NCBI GenBank assembly: GCA_009192285.1
Contig: CM018603.1
Location: 3,340,588-3,404,587, forward strand
Source of the DNA: Morchella semilibera
Lineage: Eukaryota > Ascomycota > Pezizomycetes > Pezizales > Morchellaceae
Direction of reading: 5' to 3'
Length of the DNA stretch: 64,000 nucleotides
The position numbers and the translations under genes are program-made. A model generated the notes under the pieces. It did not search any database. It had not been told where the DNA came from and saw nothing but the letters and a program-made list of their open reading frames with translations. Below are positions 1 through 10,661 of this stretch, piece after piece (within the stretch, counting starts at the first letter, position 1; every line of letters begins with the position of its first letter).

Positions 1-435
1 AATACCACCTTGTTGTCCCAAACCCATCTGTCCAAATTGCTGTGTTACTCCTCCCATTCCCGGAGCTCCCCCAGGCGGCTCGTACCCACCAGCTGAAATA
101 TTTCCTGCACCAACACCAGAATTACCTTGAGGCATACCATAACCTGGTTGTGCTCCCATAGAAGGCGTGGGGCCTCCCATTGGGGAAAACAGCTGCGGTG
201 TTTGATCATGCGCTGGATACCCCCCCATGCCAGCTCCCATGGCCCCGCCTTGAGAGCTGGGAGTGCCTGCAGCATTGGCTCCAGCACCAAATTCATACTG
301 TTCTTCAGCATAACCACGCCTTCTACCACGGCCACCATGGCCACTTATTGTACCAGGGGGTGGTGGGGGAATAGAACCCTGAGGTGGGGTGGGAACTCCA
401 GGTGGGGGGAGTTGATATCCTTGGGGCTGTCCGTA

Positions 436-469
<34 letters not shown>

Positions 470-585
470 GCATATGGGTCTGGTGTCTGACCGTATTGCT
501 GAGGAAGAGGTGGTTGAGACTGGTATTGTTGGTTTGGGTCTCCGTAGTAAGGACCGGGGCCTTGGTTCGGGGGAGGTGATGCCAT
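1..585 (-). CDS. SEC24: COPII coat protein Sec24, N-terminal 195 residues (3' end beyond window)
   Basis: Sec24 is the cargo-binding subunit of the COPII inner coat, which pairs with Sec23 at ER exit sites. The frame opens with ATG at 585 (MASPPPNQGPGPYYG) and stays open to base 1, so only the N-terminus is present. It is the low-complexity Pro/Gln/Gly leader typical of fungal Sec24. It holds a run of 12 Gln (about residues 40-51), then a basic patch RGRRRGYAEEQYEFGAGANA (about residues 87-106) and TQQFGQMG near the edge. Both motifs match the conserved fungal Sec24 leader. The zinc finger, trunk and gelsolin domains lie outside the window. No intron is seen in this part. Identification rests on remembered family sequence. 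Confidence 0.88.
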
Positions 586-2763
586 ATCTGCTTGATTAAT
601 TCAACCCGCAGAGACAAAATAATTAAAATGGAGTGCTATCGAGGGGGGAGGTGGGTGAATCGTGAGGTGGGGTTACAATGATGATACAAACAACTCCAGA
701 GGACACCTGTAGAGTTCCAAGGTACCCAATAGGATTACTTGAAAAGGGTGATGTGTGAAGAAGCCAGATGGTTTGTGGCGTGGCTGGTGGGTGGGACTTG
801 GAAGGGAATGATATGTGGAATAGTCACTTAGCCACTGCCAAGGTAGCTCGTGGCTCACTTCTAGCCACGTATTAGCTTGTCAAGAGAGCAAACATGTCAA
901 ACATGTCAATCACTTAGCGTACAATTTTACATGTATCTTAGTACATGTAGCTTTACTGCTCGGGTTTATTTCCAACGCCCGTTTGCAAGGTACATTTACT
1001 AGGGGTGGGCCAACTCACGACTGCGAGTTGCGTTATAATATCTAATTGTAGGATTGACCCCCCTCTCTCAACCCGGAACACCGGTGAACTGTACGGAGCA
1101 GTAAATGGGTTGTCCATTCCTCCGGATCCCCCATCAATTACCTACAAGTAGATACAATAGTATCCAGCACTTACATGTATCCAGCTGCTATCCCTTAGTC
1201 TGTCAGTAAAATGCTGACCCCCCCAAGAAAAAGAAAGTTTTGTGTGGACTAACAGATCCCTTATCAAATAATAGATCTTCCATACAAATTTAATCCCTCT
1301 ATTATAGGGGGTAATACTACATGTAGTCAAAGGACTTCGGTTGCTACAGCCATTACCTACCCCCGTCCTATTGATAAAAATTTGGCCCTATCCAGTAAAC
1401 ACTTAAACCTAGCTCCTTTGGTAGGTTTCTTAGTTAAATTATCTCTAGTTGGATTATTGTATCATTTTAATTAGTTGTGTTCGACGCCCGAGTCCTGCCA
1501 AGCGCACGCAAATCGATATAATCTAGAGTACATGTAGTATATATAAAAGCACATGTAAGTACATGTATGTATATACCCCGGGGGTCCTTAAAGTGGTTCG
1601 ACAAGCTCGATACACTGGTGTTGTGGCCACCATCAAAGCTAGACCTAGTTAACTTTTCCCGTTTTTGCTTCCAGCTACTATTTATGTAGCCCTGTCTGAT
1701 TCAATTCGATCTACATACATGGATCACACGTATCTCCAACTTTGGCGAAATTGTGGTTCTTTATCGTTGCATCACTTTGAGGACCCCCGAGGTAGGTACA
1801 TGTATGCACACTTGCCTTCTTCACAAGCCCTCACTCGATAATACATGTAGGTACATGTATGTACTTGTATGTACGTGTAGTCAACTCCAATTCCTTCCAA
1901 TTCCTTCCAGCGCCCTCTCATTAGTTACACTGGAAATGGAGGTCGTTATAGGGCTAGGGTTGTTTGATGCCGGGTAGGTATTGCTCGCTGTCACAAGTAA
2001 GTGGACATTGGGACCAAACAAGTCGAAATTTTTAAAGTAGTGCTCTTGATGGGACACTTGAGCTAAAGGTACTCTCATAATCAGAGAGTCCATCAATAAA
2101 GTTTTCCTCCTCAATATCCTTGCAGTTATGGAGTAATACCCATTTGAAGTTGCGCTCCCATACAAATTTTGGCTGCAACACGAATGTTCAGTTACTTATG
2201 ACACCCACAATACATTGCATGTACTAAGCGTACCGCCGTAAGTCTGTAAAAGTGGTCGTAGTCTATACTTCGGTACCCAGGGTAAATGAGAATATATGAC
2301 GGTGCGTAGTACCTACATATATGCATTGCAACGTTCTTCCGAGCCTACATGTAGTATTATAAGACCGGCTATAATATCTACATCTAGTCCCGGAACCATA
2401 TTTAAATAAAGGTACTTCAACTTAGATTCTATGTTTTTTTTTAATCCCCCACTCTACCCCGGGCTTCTCTATTCCGCGTACCCACACTCATTTCCTAAAT
2501 TCTGATATTTTAATTAAATTAAACGTAAGGCTTCGATGATCCAACGCCTAATCCTAAAGTTCGTTTCTTTCGAAGATGGAGTTGTTGCGTAGCTTCATAG
2601 GGTGTCAAACCTGGGCCTGACATGCACCCTTATCATTACCTTCTTCCAGACAACCACTTGTCAGCTGCCAAAAACGCGTTCGCCTCATCTCCAAGAACAC
2701 CTTCCTCCCGGAGAACTTTAACCCCAACGACCATCTGGCACCGAGTTTCTCAGTCACATGATT
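586..2763. other. Intergenic spacer, no gene seen
   Basis: This 2.2 kb lies between the 5' end of SEC24 and the 3' end of MKT1. Only short random ORFs occur. The palindrome TACATGTA and close variants recur many times (for example near 928, 940, 1174, 1319, 1531, 1552, 1799, 1842 and 2347). The first few hundred bases should hold the SEC24 promoter, but I see no clear TATA box. Confidence 0.6.
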
Positions 2764-5294
2764 TCAAACCTTTTTGGAAGATTTTCTTACCGCATCCCAA
2801 ACCTTGAAGGCCAAAGAAACATCCGCAACAATATCCACGGCCTGTGCAAACATCCTTGGCAATTTTTCCTTTTGTCTCTGCTTCGCTTCTTCTGAAGTAG
2901 GCTCGGACTCGTTTGAAAGCTCGTCTAAATAGGTCTTAACTGCGATACCCAATCCCGCGCTGACTTCATCGATAAATGGAAGTTTGAGGCCCAGCTCCGT
3001 CAAATCTTCCCTATCTCTTTCTACGTCACCGTTCATCAACAGGCTGGCCAAAACCATTTCGACCATATTTCTCAGGCTCCTTGTAAGTGTCCTGATAAAC
3101 GAATTAAAGCCCAAGAGATTCCTGCTTAGTGGACCGGTGTAGCCAATCGACTTATGATTGATGGGTACAATACTTGCCACTCGTGATATAAGCGTTGTGT
3201 GTGTTCTATCCTCCTCTTTTGAAAGTTAGCAGCAGGCCCCAAGAGTGAGAAAGCTAGGTGATGCAATAGCTAATGGTGGGGGAAACAAAAATTTACCTGT
3301 ACCTCTAGATGGCGCTCCAGACAAGGCAGGTGCAAAGTTGACTTCTTTGAGAACCTTGAAACGGAGTAATTCCATCCCAATGTAGATTGACTCGTCCAAT
3401 TCAGGGGTGTTAAGTTCAGCAATGGCAGCCTGGAGACCACGGCCCCAGGATGTCAGTTTGTGCTCTTCGCCATCAACAAACTCTCGCAACTGGAGCATGT
3501 TCCAGAGGGTGTTCAACTTGATTTCATCCTGAGTTTTCAGGAACTATTGTATCATTAGAAACTTGAATGCTTCACTGAACACTTGTGCGTTACCTTGATC
3601 TCATCTTTTCTTACGTCGCCCTTTCCAGCATCACTCTTTTTCCCATCCTCCTTCTTCACGTTTTTAGAGATTGTTTTAGCAACGAATGCAGGATCGGTGA
3701 GGGAGGTGAGGGCGAACGAAAGGCCAACAGTTTTCTATTTTAATTAGCTACATAGCCTTAGGAGGCGGTACAGGGAGAATAACTTACATTGGTCCTTTCC
3801 AATTCTGGCCTCACGAAACCCTCCTTAACATTCCAACTCTTGGTTGCATAGTAGGGTATGGAAACGACATCTTTAAGGACCAATTTCTTCGTCGTTTTCT
3901 TATCAAACCAGTAGTGTACGGAGACAGCGCTGCTGGCCCACCATCTGTGCAGTGGCTGGGCAAGTAAGCTCAATGTTTGTAACCGCAATGGATCCAGAGC
4001 GTCTAAAAACTTCCTATACTCCTCCGCATCACCATTGTCAAATGGTGCAACCACTACGAGTTCCCCGGTAGCTAACATATCTACAACCTGGGGCCCAATA
4101 ACACCACGAGAAAGGTAGAAGTAAAGTTCTTCTGGTAAGCGTTGCCCAATAAACTCATGGATATCACCCGGGGCTATTTTTGAACAGAGAGGCTCAGCGA
4201 TACCACCCTCAGTAAATATAACATGGTGTTTCACGGAAGCTCGTGCTTTTCTGTATTTGTCAATATAACCCGCCGTCCCTGCACCTGTATTGGCGTTTAA
4301 TACTGCCGATACACCACGATACCGTTTTATTAAGTCGATAGAGGCCAAAAATGCATGCGCCGGGGCCATAGCCTGTGCCACAGCCTGGCTCTCAACCCCC
4401 GGGAACGGGCGGCATAGTTCTGAGCCAGATAACAAGCAAGCGTCTACGAACATATCGTTTCCAAGTGTCATATCCTGAAGAAGTCTTTGCCGATCGACCC
4501 AAGTAAATGTGCGGCCGGGGGTAATATTAATGTTGGTGATTACTTTTTCAACTTCAAACATAAATAGTTCCGAGTTTCCCCAAATAGCGTCGACGAATCC
4601 TTGTTTCTGGAGATATTGCATCTATGGTCAATGTTAGAGAGCTAGACTATAAATCATGTTCACACATTATCACTTCATACCTGAGGCCAGGCAGCATAAG
4701 GCGCGACCTGGAAATCAACGTGATTTTCCAGTAAAATTCGTTGGAAATAACGATATATTTCCCACGGCTCTAACGTGCCTATAAACGGGATGTAGTTTAG
4801 CTTCAGATTTCAACAGCAAATCTATGATGTGGTTCAGGTGTAGACTAACCTGCCTCTCCGAACGCTTCCACAGCTTCATTTGCCATTCCCTGGTCGTAAA
4901 GCTCCCATGCCCGAGATCTTTGTGATAAACCCACATCGTTTACACTGAAGGGCGCCTCGATAGGTACAGTCTTAAATCCTTTAAAGACGAAAACAGGCTT
5001 GATGCCTTCCTTGCGTAAATCATCGATATCGGCCTCGACAGTATTTTTCAGATTGAACGGAAACCCCCCCAGCGCCACAACCAACGGTTCTTTAGAGGGT
5101 ATACTTGTGAGAATCTTTTGGAGATAATGGTCGGCCTCGATACCAAGGACAGAATCCTTTAGTGCTGAGAGGGGGAGGGTCTCGGATTTATTCTGGGCAA
5201 CTATCCACGCATCGAAGCTTTTAACTAAAGTTTAATGGTATCAGTAAGTAAATTATGCGATCGATGAGGGGTTTATCGACTGCGTACCAGGCAT
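2764..5294 (-). CDS. MKT1: Mkt1-family post-transcriptional regulator (XPG-like N and I domains)
   Basis: Mkt1 is a catalytically dead XPG/FEN1-like protein that works with Pbp1 in mRNA fate control in yeast. I assemble seven exons: 5294-5288, 5224-4850, 4778-4681, 4621-3788, 3734-3594, 3543-3297 and 3215-2764, giving 717 aa with all phases closing. Family landmarks are LGIEADHYLQKIL, ALGGFPFNLK and KPVFVFKGF in the XPG-N-like region, VAPYAAWPQMQYLQKQGFVD and WGNSELFMFEVE in the XPG-I-like region, and TLISRVASIV and IGYTGPLSRNLLGFNS in the C-terminal Mkt1 domain. Introns are 49-81 nt with GT-AG borders. The first exon would be only 7 nt (ATG CCT G), which yields MPVKSFDAW, very like the MPV start of other fungal Mkt1 proteins. 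The gene is divergent from the 2OG oxygenase. Confidence 0.87.
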
Positions 5295-5892
5295 TTCTGG
5301 GGTTTTGCGACTGCGATCCGACCAGTAGAGAATATTCAGAAGACTCGTAGTGTGATAAATGAGGGGATATGAGAAAAAAAGGGATTTCACGAACGAATTG
5401 TTCTTGATTGGAAGTGATGGTAAACAATTGGATGTCTTTTGCTGGAAAGGTGGTGTTTGTTGCACACAAACGAGGGCTAAGACAGCAGATGTGATCCTTG
5501 TATTCTTGGCTGCGGGGCAGAAACAGACCTGTTTACACCAGTTCAGTGAAATACCTTATTGGTTCTGGCGGCTATTGAGTCGAGCTCAAGGGGAGGCTCT
5601 TCAATCTTTGCTTCCCAGAGCCAATGAAAGAATTGGTTAAAGTGGTGTGTACAGGGTTGTCAAAGTCGCCCTCTACTCCTTCTTGCATAGCTCTTTAAGT
5701 GGAAGTCTTTGCGCAGACCACTACTACATGTACCTACATGTATGTATTTACATGTTATCTCCTAGAAACTTGTAGGTACATCTCCGGATTTCGTAGAAAA
5801 TAGTGCCAAGCGATTCAGCCATGGCATGATCAACACAAGCATCAAGCAATCGCTTATTTCAACCTCACCCCATCACCTCCAACAATTTTATC
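5295..5892. promoter_or_regulatory. Shared upstream region of MKT1 and the 2OG oxygenase
   Basis: This 0.6 kb lies between two divergent start codons and must carry both promoters. Bases about 5526-5680 are a worn copy of the miniature element found intact at 18111-18296. TACATGTA repeats lie at 5718-5750. No TATA box stands out. Confidence 0.5.
5526..5680 (+). repeat. Degenerate copy of the 18111 miniature element
   Basis: The stretch shares long blocks with 18111-18296 in the same orientation. These include ACACCAGTTCAGTG, TTATTGGTTCTGGCGGC (one base different), CAGAGCCAATGAAAGAATTGG and ACAGGGTTGTCAAAGTCGCC. The left terminal repeat has decayed, so the edges are approximate. Confidence 0.7.
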
Positions 5893-7145
5893 ATGTCAAT
5901 GTCAATAGTATCTCTCATCTCACTGGAAGACACCACAGAATGCGCCCACCAGCTCCTAGAAGCTGCTCAGACCTTAGGCTTCATCTACATCACTTCCCAA
6001 GGTAGCAACATCTCCACAGAAAAGATAGGCCGCATGTTCGAGTTGGTGTGCCTACCTCTACACGTCCTAAATATGTATTTATTATTTAACTCATAGCTAA
6101 CTTTCTCATCACCATCCGGCCCCAAATAAACTATAGTCCAAGAAATTTTTCTCGTCTCCCAGGGAAGAGAAAGAGAAATGTCCAATATCAGCAGATAACA
6201 AGGGGTGGTCCTCGATGCACTCGGAAACTCTTGATCCTCAGAATCAACGAAAAGGGGATTTCAAAGAGTATGCGGATCTTCCCAGAGCTAGCGGGGAAAA
6301 AGCTTACATCAGTATAGAGCGTTTAACTTCGGCGAGTTCAAGGGTGGCAAGGCTCAGCAACCCATACCCGCAGCTCTGAGTGGCCACGAAGCTGAGCTCA
6401 GCGAATTCGCAGATCTATGCCATAGCCTTTGTTTGAAGCTTCTTCGTCTCTTCGCCATCGCTTTAAAGGTATATCATTTCTTATCTACGGATTGCCCTTT
6501 AAGTCCTCCATCATAACCACAAAGATCCGGCCACAATCCCTAGCGATTTAACGAACAGACGAGTAATTATGTGCTCAATCTAGCCATTACTGACACTCAC
6601 AGATCGACCCTTTGGAAGGTGGAGCAGACTGGTTCACATCACGTCACTCGGACAGCGGTCCATCCGGTTCAATTCTTCGCTTTCTATATTATCCTTCTCT
6701 CCCTATTGATTCCGACTATTCGCCTACACTTGACATCCGCGCAGGTGCACACAGCGACTATGGCTCCGTCACACTATTGTTCCAGCGTGCCGGCGAGCCC
6801 GGACTTGAAATCCATCACCCTATCACCAAAACTTGGAGCCCTGTACCTGTGCTAAAAGATGCCATCTTGGTGAATATTGGTGATTTGCTATCTTATTGGA
6901 CAGCGGGGTTACTACGATCCACTGTTCATAGGGTAACGTTCCCTAGCACACCGGGAGTGTCTCCAAAGGATAGATATAGCATCGTATATTTCTGTCATCC
7001 AGAAAATAGTACATTGTTGACGCCGATACCAAGTGAAATCGTAAAAGGAAGAGGGGAAAGGGGGGCGAATGACACGGAAAGGACTTTGACTGCAGATGAC
7101 CATTTGCGAGGAAGGTTAAAGGCTACTTATGGATGGAAAGTGTAA
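5893..7145 (+). CDS. 2-oxoglutarate/Fe(II)-dependent oxygenase, isopenicillin-N-synthase-like
   Basis: This is a cytosolic non-haem iron dioxygenase of the IPNS/DIOX family; the substrate cannot be read from sequence. Exons are 5893-6045, 6137-6267, 6318-6468 and 6603-7145, giving 325 aa with phases closing. The N-terminal DIOX_N part carries AAQTLGFIYI and PREEKEKCPISADNKGW. The catalytic facial triad is visible as HSD (about His195 and Asp197, in GAHSDYGSVTLLFQ) and STVHRV (about His254). The 2OG-binding DRYS (about Arg269 and Ser271) follows. Length is normal for the family. A second ATG lies at 5899. The gene converges on OAC1, with no cluster of biosynthetic genes around it, so a secondary-metabolism role is not indicated. 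Confidence 0.85.
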
Positions 7146-7680
7146 TTAGCAGGTACATATACGTATATACTAGATGCATGCAATTACTAACAGGTTTACA
7201 CACCCTCGGAGATACCAGGGGTGAAGTATTCATAACCCTTACGAACTTCGAATTCAAGACTATTAGACTTAGGGCTCCCCCCAGGGGGCTCCTTCGCAGT
7301 CGAAGCTTTATCCAGAACACAGGATCAATGACTGCATTTATAATGTATATACTGTTATTACATGTACCTACATACTGCATGTATGTAATAAACTTTCCAA
7401 CCGCAAAGACATTGATTATATAATATACACCCTCTAGTCATCTAGATATTTGAGGACATATAGATACAAGTCTAAACCCTATAGCTACAGAAAGAAACAT
7501 AACAAAGATCCCAACCTATACATATATACTACCCATACCGATCTACCCGTACTCATTTGATTTAAAAAAAAACACCTCTTTACCCCTCCCTCTACTGTTC
7601 TTTCTTTCTCTGCCGCCCTAGTTTATTCCCAAATATCTAATATCTAATAGAATCGTCAACTTTGATTATAAGACTTTACT
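7146..7680. other. Short spacer between convergent genes
   Basis: The two genes end toward each other here, so this should contain both 3' untranslated regions. It is AT-rich, with TACATGTA near 7360 and an A tract at 7563-7571. No gene is seen. Confidence 0.5.
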
Positions 7681-8860
7681 TTAGTCAACAGTCACATTAT
7701 CTAAGAACCATCTGTTCTCAATACTTCTCATCCACTTATTCGTCTGCTCCGCAAGAGTAAGTGTTAGAATGGTATGCGGCAATATCCGTGCGAGGTGTGC
7801 GAAGTATCCTTTATAGATAGCGAGCACTCCCTCTGTCCTAATTGTCTTCTTTACACAATCCCAGATACCGGAGTAGAGATTCCCGGTTTGATTATACATA
7901 CGAGACATGACCGTGTCTGCCAAAAGAAAGGTTAGAATTACCTGCAACCATTCAACTTCTCCGGAGAACATACCCGGTGGGTGCATAACACAGCAAACCA
8001 CAAATCCACTCACTGCACTACTCGCCAGGTGCAGTCCCACACCATCTTTAACACCAGTCCATTGCTCAATCCTTCGCTTTGCGAAGAAGTATGTAGGCAG
8101 TTGTACACTACTTCCGAACCCAGTGCGTACCATCGCAGCTCCTACACCACGGTACAGGCCTTTTACTCCTTCTGCTGCATGGATCTGGCGGAATCCATCA
8201 ATTGCGCCTTTGTATTTATGTTGAGTGCCTACTGGAAGGAATGGCGAATGCGATTGCAAACGGGTCTTGACAAGGAAGAAGGGGGAACCGATGGCGGCGC
8301 CTAGGACTCCAGAAGAGGCACCGCTAAAGACATTGATGCCAAATGATTGCTTTGTGGCATCGTCGTAGACAAGGGATGTGAGACTTGTACGTATTGGTTC
8401 ATAGAATCCCAGACGGCAGCCATTCAGCATAGTTTGGTAGCAGTACTGGGGGTATCATTAATATCTTCTCTTGCAATCACGATTATAAGGATTTGGCTAA
8501 TTTTAACTTATATGGGACTTGTTGCGATTGCCCAAAAGCTTTTATATGGATATAGGGAAATGATGGGGGTAGAGGAAACCGTACAGCAGCGCCCAAGCCA
8601 GCCATTAAGCCCCTAATACCCTCATTTCGCAAAATAACAGCAACACCTTGGAAAACGCCAGTGTAGACTCTTTTTGTCTGCGATTTCGCCGAGAGCTCTC
8701 CCTGCAATTGCAGCCTGTACACTCTGTATTAAAAGTAGTTTTTTCCGTAGGAAGAGGAAGTGACTAACCTCGTCTTCACAGTTTCAAACCCATGTGTCAC
8801 CGTTACAGCACCACAGGCAGCGATTCCGCCGGATAAAAATCCGCCGAGAGTTGTGGACAT
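7681..8860 (-). CDS. OAC1: Mitochondrial oxaloacetate carrier Oac1
   Basis: This is a mitochondrial carrier (SLC25) of the Oac1 type, which moves oxaloacetate, sulfate and related anions across the inner membrane. Exons are 8860-8769, 8714-8585, 8445-7974 and 7916-7681, giving 309 aa, the usual carrier size. Three carrier repeats are visible: THGFETVKTRLQLQGEL (first signature, with His where most carriers have Pro), GSPFFLVKTRLQSH and HPPDTVMSRMYNQTG. The Oac1-like stretch GLYRGVGAAMVRTGFGSSVQ lies between the second and third. The last intron (7973-7917) is 57 nt, a multiple of three with no stop, so retention would insert residues rather than break the frame. An alternative acceptor 9 nt upstream exists for exon 2. 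Confidence 0.87.
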
Positions 8861-9330
8861 CCCTCGCGCACCTGGTGATTGGCAATCGTGAAGGGAAATG
8901 TCAATTGGGGTCCTGCGACGATAGGGAACGGTTGCTAGGATTTCCGAGAGAAAAAAAGATGGGCAACCAGGCAGCCAAGACCTGATGCAGGGACAGAGAA
9001 GAGGAAAATAGACTGGTAGCGACAGATAGAGTAGACGGTAGTCAAAGATCTACGGTACCTAAGGTAAAAATTCTTATACCGTCTATTCTTATTCAGCTGT
9101 ACAGCTCAGCAATTTAAAAGGACACTTTTACAGAGCTACAAAAGTTATTACTCATCCTGGCATAGATGTATCCACAAGAAGATGAAAATTTGTGCCAAGA
9201 CAAAAAATACATGTACATGTATGTAGTACCGCAAAAGCTCGAAAAATTGGCTATCCCCGGCCAGGGATTACCTCCTCCACGATTAGTTGAAAGGCGTAGG
9301 TTATATATAGTAGTTTTGATCCCGTATGAA

Positions 9331-9673
9331 TGGCGCGGCGCGCCTTAAAGGCGACATAAATTGCACTGCGAATAACCCTTCAAGACATGATATCAAAAAT
9401 CTATGAAGCTAAATTGTAGGTATAGGTATGATAAAGATTTTGGCTTCATAGATTTTTGATATCTTGTCTTGTTCTGAAAAGTTATTAGCGATGCCATTTA
9501 CCTATTCCTGTATGTAAAAAGCGCCAAGACCTGGTGAAGTGGAACAGCTTATTACAGAGTTGCGGCTAAGGTTGTCCCCAGCCATAAAGTGGCTGGATTG
9601 CAATCCTCTAATTGGTTCAAAAGCACCGAAGTAGCCAAGATTGTTCCAGCTGACTTTAAGACGCGCCGCACCA
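9331..9673 (-). mobile_element. Miniature inverted-repeat element, hairpin family, copy 1
   Basis: A 343 bp element runs from TGGCGCGGCGCGCCTTAAAG to CTTTAAGACGCGCCGCACCA, imperfect terminal inverted repeats, with TA following the right end. It has no ORF. The inside holds a foldback: GATATCAAAAATCTATGAAG near 9391 pairs with CTTCATAGATTTTTGATATC near 9441. It matches 12444-12779 in the opposite orientation. Size, lack of coding and TA context fit a Tc1/mariner-type MITE. Confidence 0.75.
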
Positions 9674-9958
9674 TATATACCATGATAAAGTGTAATCTTC
9701 TTTTTACAAGGTAATTCTTATAAATACATACCAGTATATAGGTTACTAGTACACACAGTACTAGGACATAAATTTTGGTATATTACACCTTTTACAGCAA
9801 AAGTACATGTATGTAGCTATGTTTAGCGGCCTAAGCCAACCGTTGAACAAAAAATCCCACCACCTAAAAAGACATCAGGTGTGTGTGATGTGTTTTTCTA
9901 AGGGTTTCTGATTTTATAGTTTACAACGGCCAACAAAACTTCTGTACCCCGACTATAC

Positions 9959-10016
9959 TACCGCAAAATCTCGAGTTATTCGGGGGGTTGCCAATGTAGT
10001 TTAAGATTTTGCGGTA
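9959..10016. repeat. Small inverted repeat (58 bp)
   Basis: TACCGCAAAATCT and AGATTTTGCGGTA form 13 bp arms around a GC-rich loop. A similar arm, TACCGCAAAAGCTCG, occurs alone near 9226. This may be another tiny element. Confidence 0.5.
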
Positions 10017-10140
10017 CTTATATAAATTGTTGGATTTCAAAACCGTCCTAAGACACATTTGTTTGATATTACTCTCAGCCTTACAGTACCGTAGAGTACG
10101 CACCGATAGAAGCTGCATCGAGCCTAGACTCGCAGGGAAC

Positions 10141-10325
10141 ACAACGAATTTCAAGTAAATCGCTAATAACTTTTCAACCAGACAAGATATAAAATTCTAT
10201 GAAGCCAAATCGTAGGTATAGGTAAGATAAAGACTTTGGCTTCATAGATTTTTGATATCTTGTCTGGTTGAAAAGTTATTAGCGATTTACTTGAAATTCG
10301 TTGTCCTTTAAGATGCGCCGCACCA
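10141..10325. mobile_element. Miniature element copy 2, near-perfect palindrome
   Basis: Bases 10141-10190 are an exact 50-base inverted copy of 10255-10304. Pairing continues, with a small gap, through TCTATGAAGCCAAA to a loop of about 25 nt. The right end reads CTTTAAGATGCGCCGCACCA followed by TA, the terminus of the 9331/12444 family. The matching left terminus is missing, so the copy looks truncated on that side. Confidence 0.78.
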
Positions 10326-10661
10326 TACCACTTTCAGAATGCAACCCTTCCCCGTGTTCGCCAAGGCCGGCAGATAATATCTGAGCCAGGGGTTAGGGCT
10401 GAAGTAACGCGACTTCCTCTCCCACAACTATCGCGAACTGCCCCGCCCAAATAATACCCAGAGCCTGTCTTGACCAATACGCTGCGAAGCTTCAGTGAGT
10501 GATGCTCTTAACACTCTCGTGGTTCAATTCTCATGTCGTTTAGCCGGAGACACTTTACCTAACACAAGCCCAGGGCTTAATACCATAGGTTCCAGGTCCC
10601 GCCGATCCAAGGAAGAGCTTTAAGAAGCAGGCAGATATAAGGATTGATCAGGAGCGGGAAG

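Larger units (their letters stand above)
8861..10661. promoter_or_regulatory. Divergent upstream region of OAC1 and SWD2, filled with miniature elements
   Basis: This 1.8 kb must include both promoters. The middle is taken by inverted-repeat elements at 9331-9673, 9959-10016 and 10141-10325, listed separately. I found no ORF of note. Confidence 0.6.

Noticed and set aside
5893-8860. A biosynthetic gene cluster around the 2OG oxygenase
   Set aside because: The neighbours are MKT1 and OAC1, both housekeeping genes, and no synthase, P450 or cluster regulator is present.
10515-10545. GGTTCAATTCTC as a tRNA B box
   Set aside because: The flanking T stem does not pair and no A box lies at the right distance.
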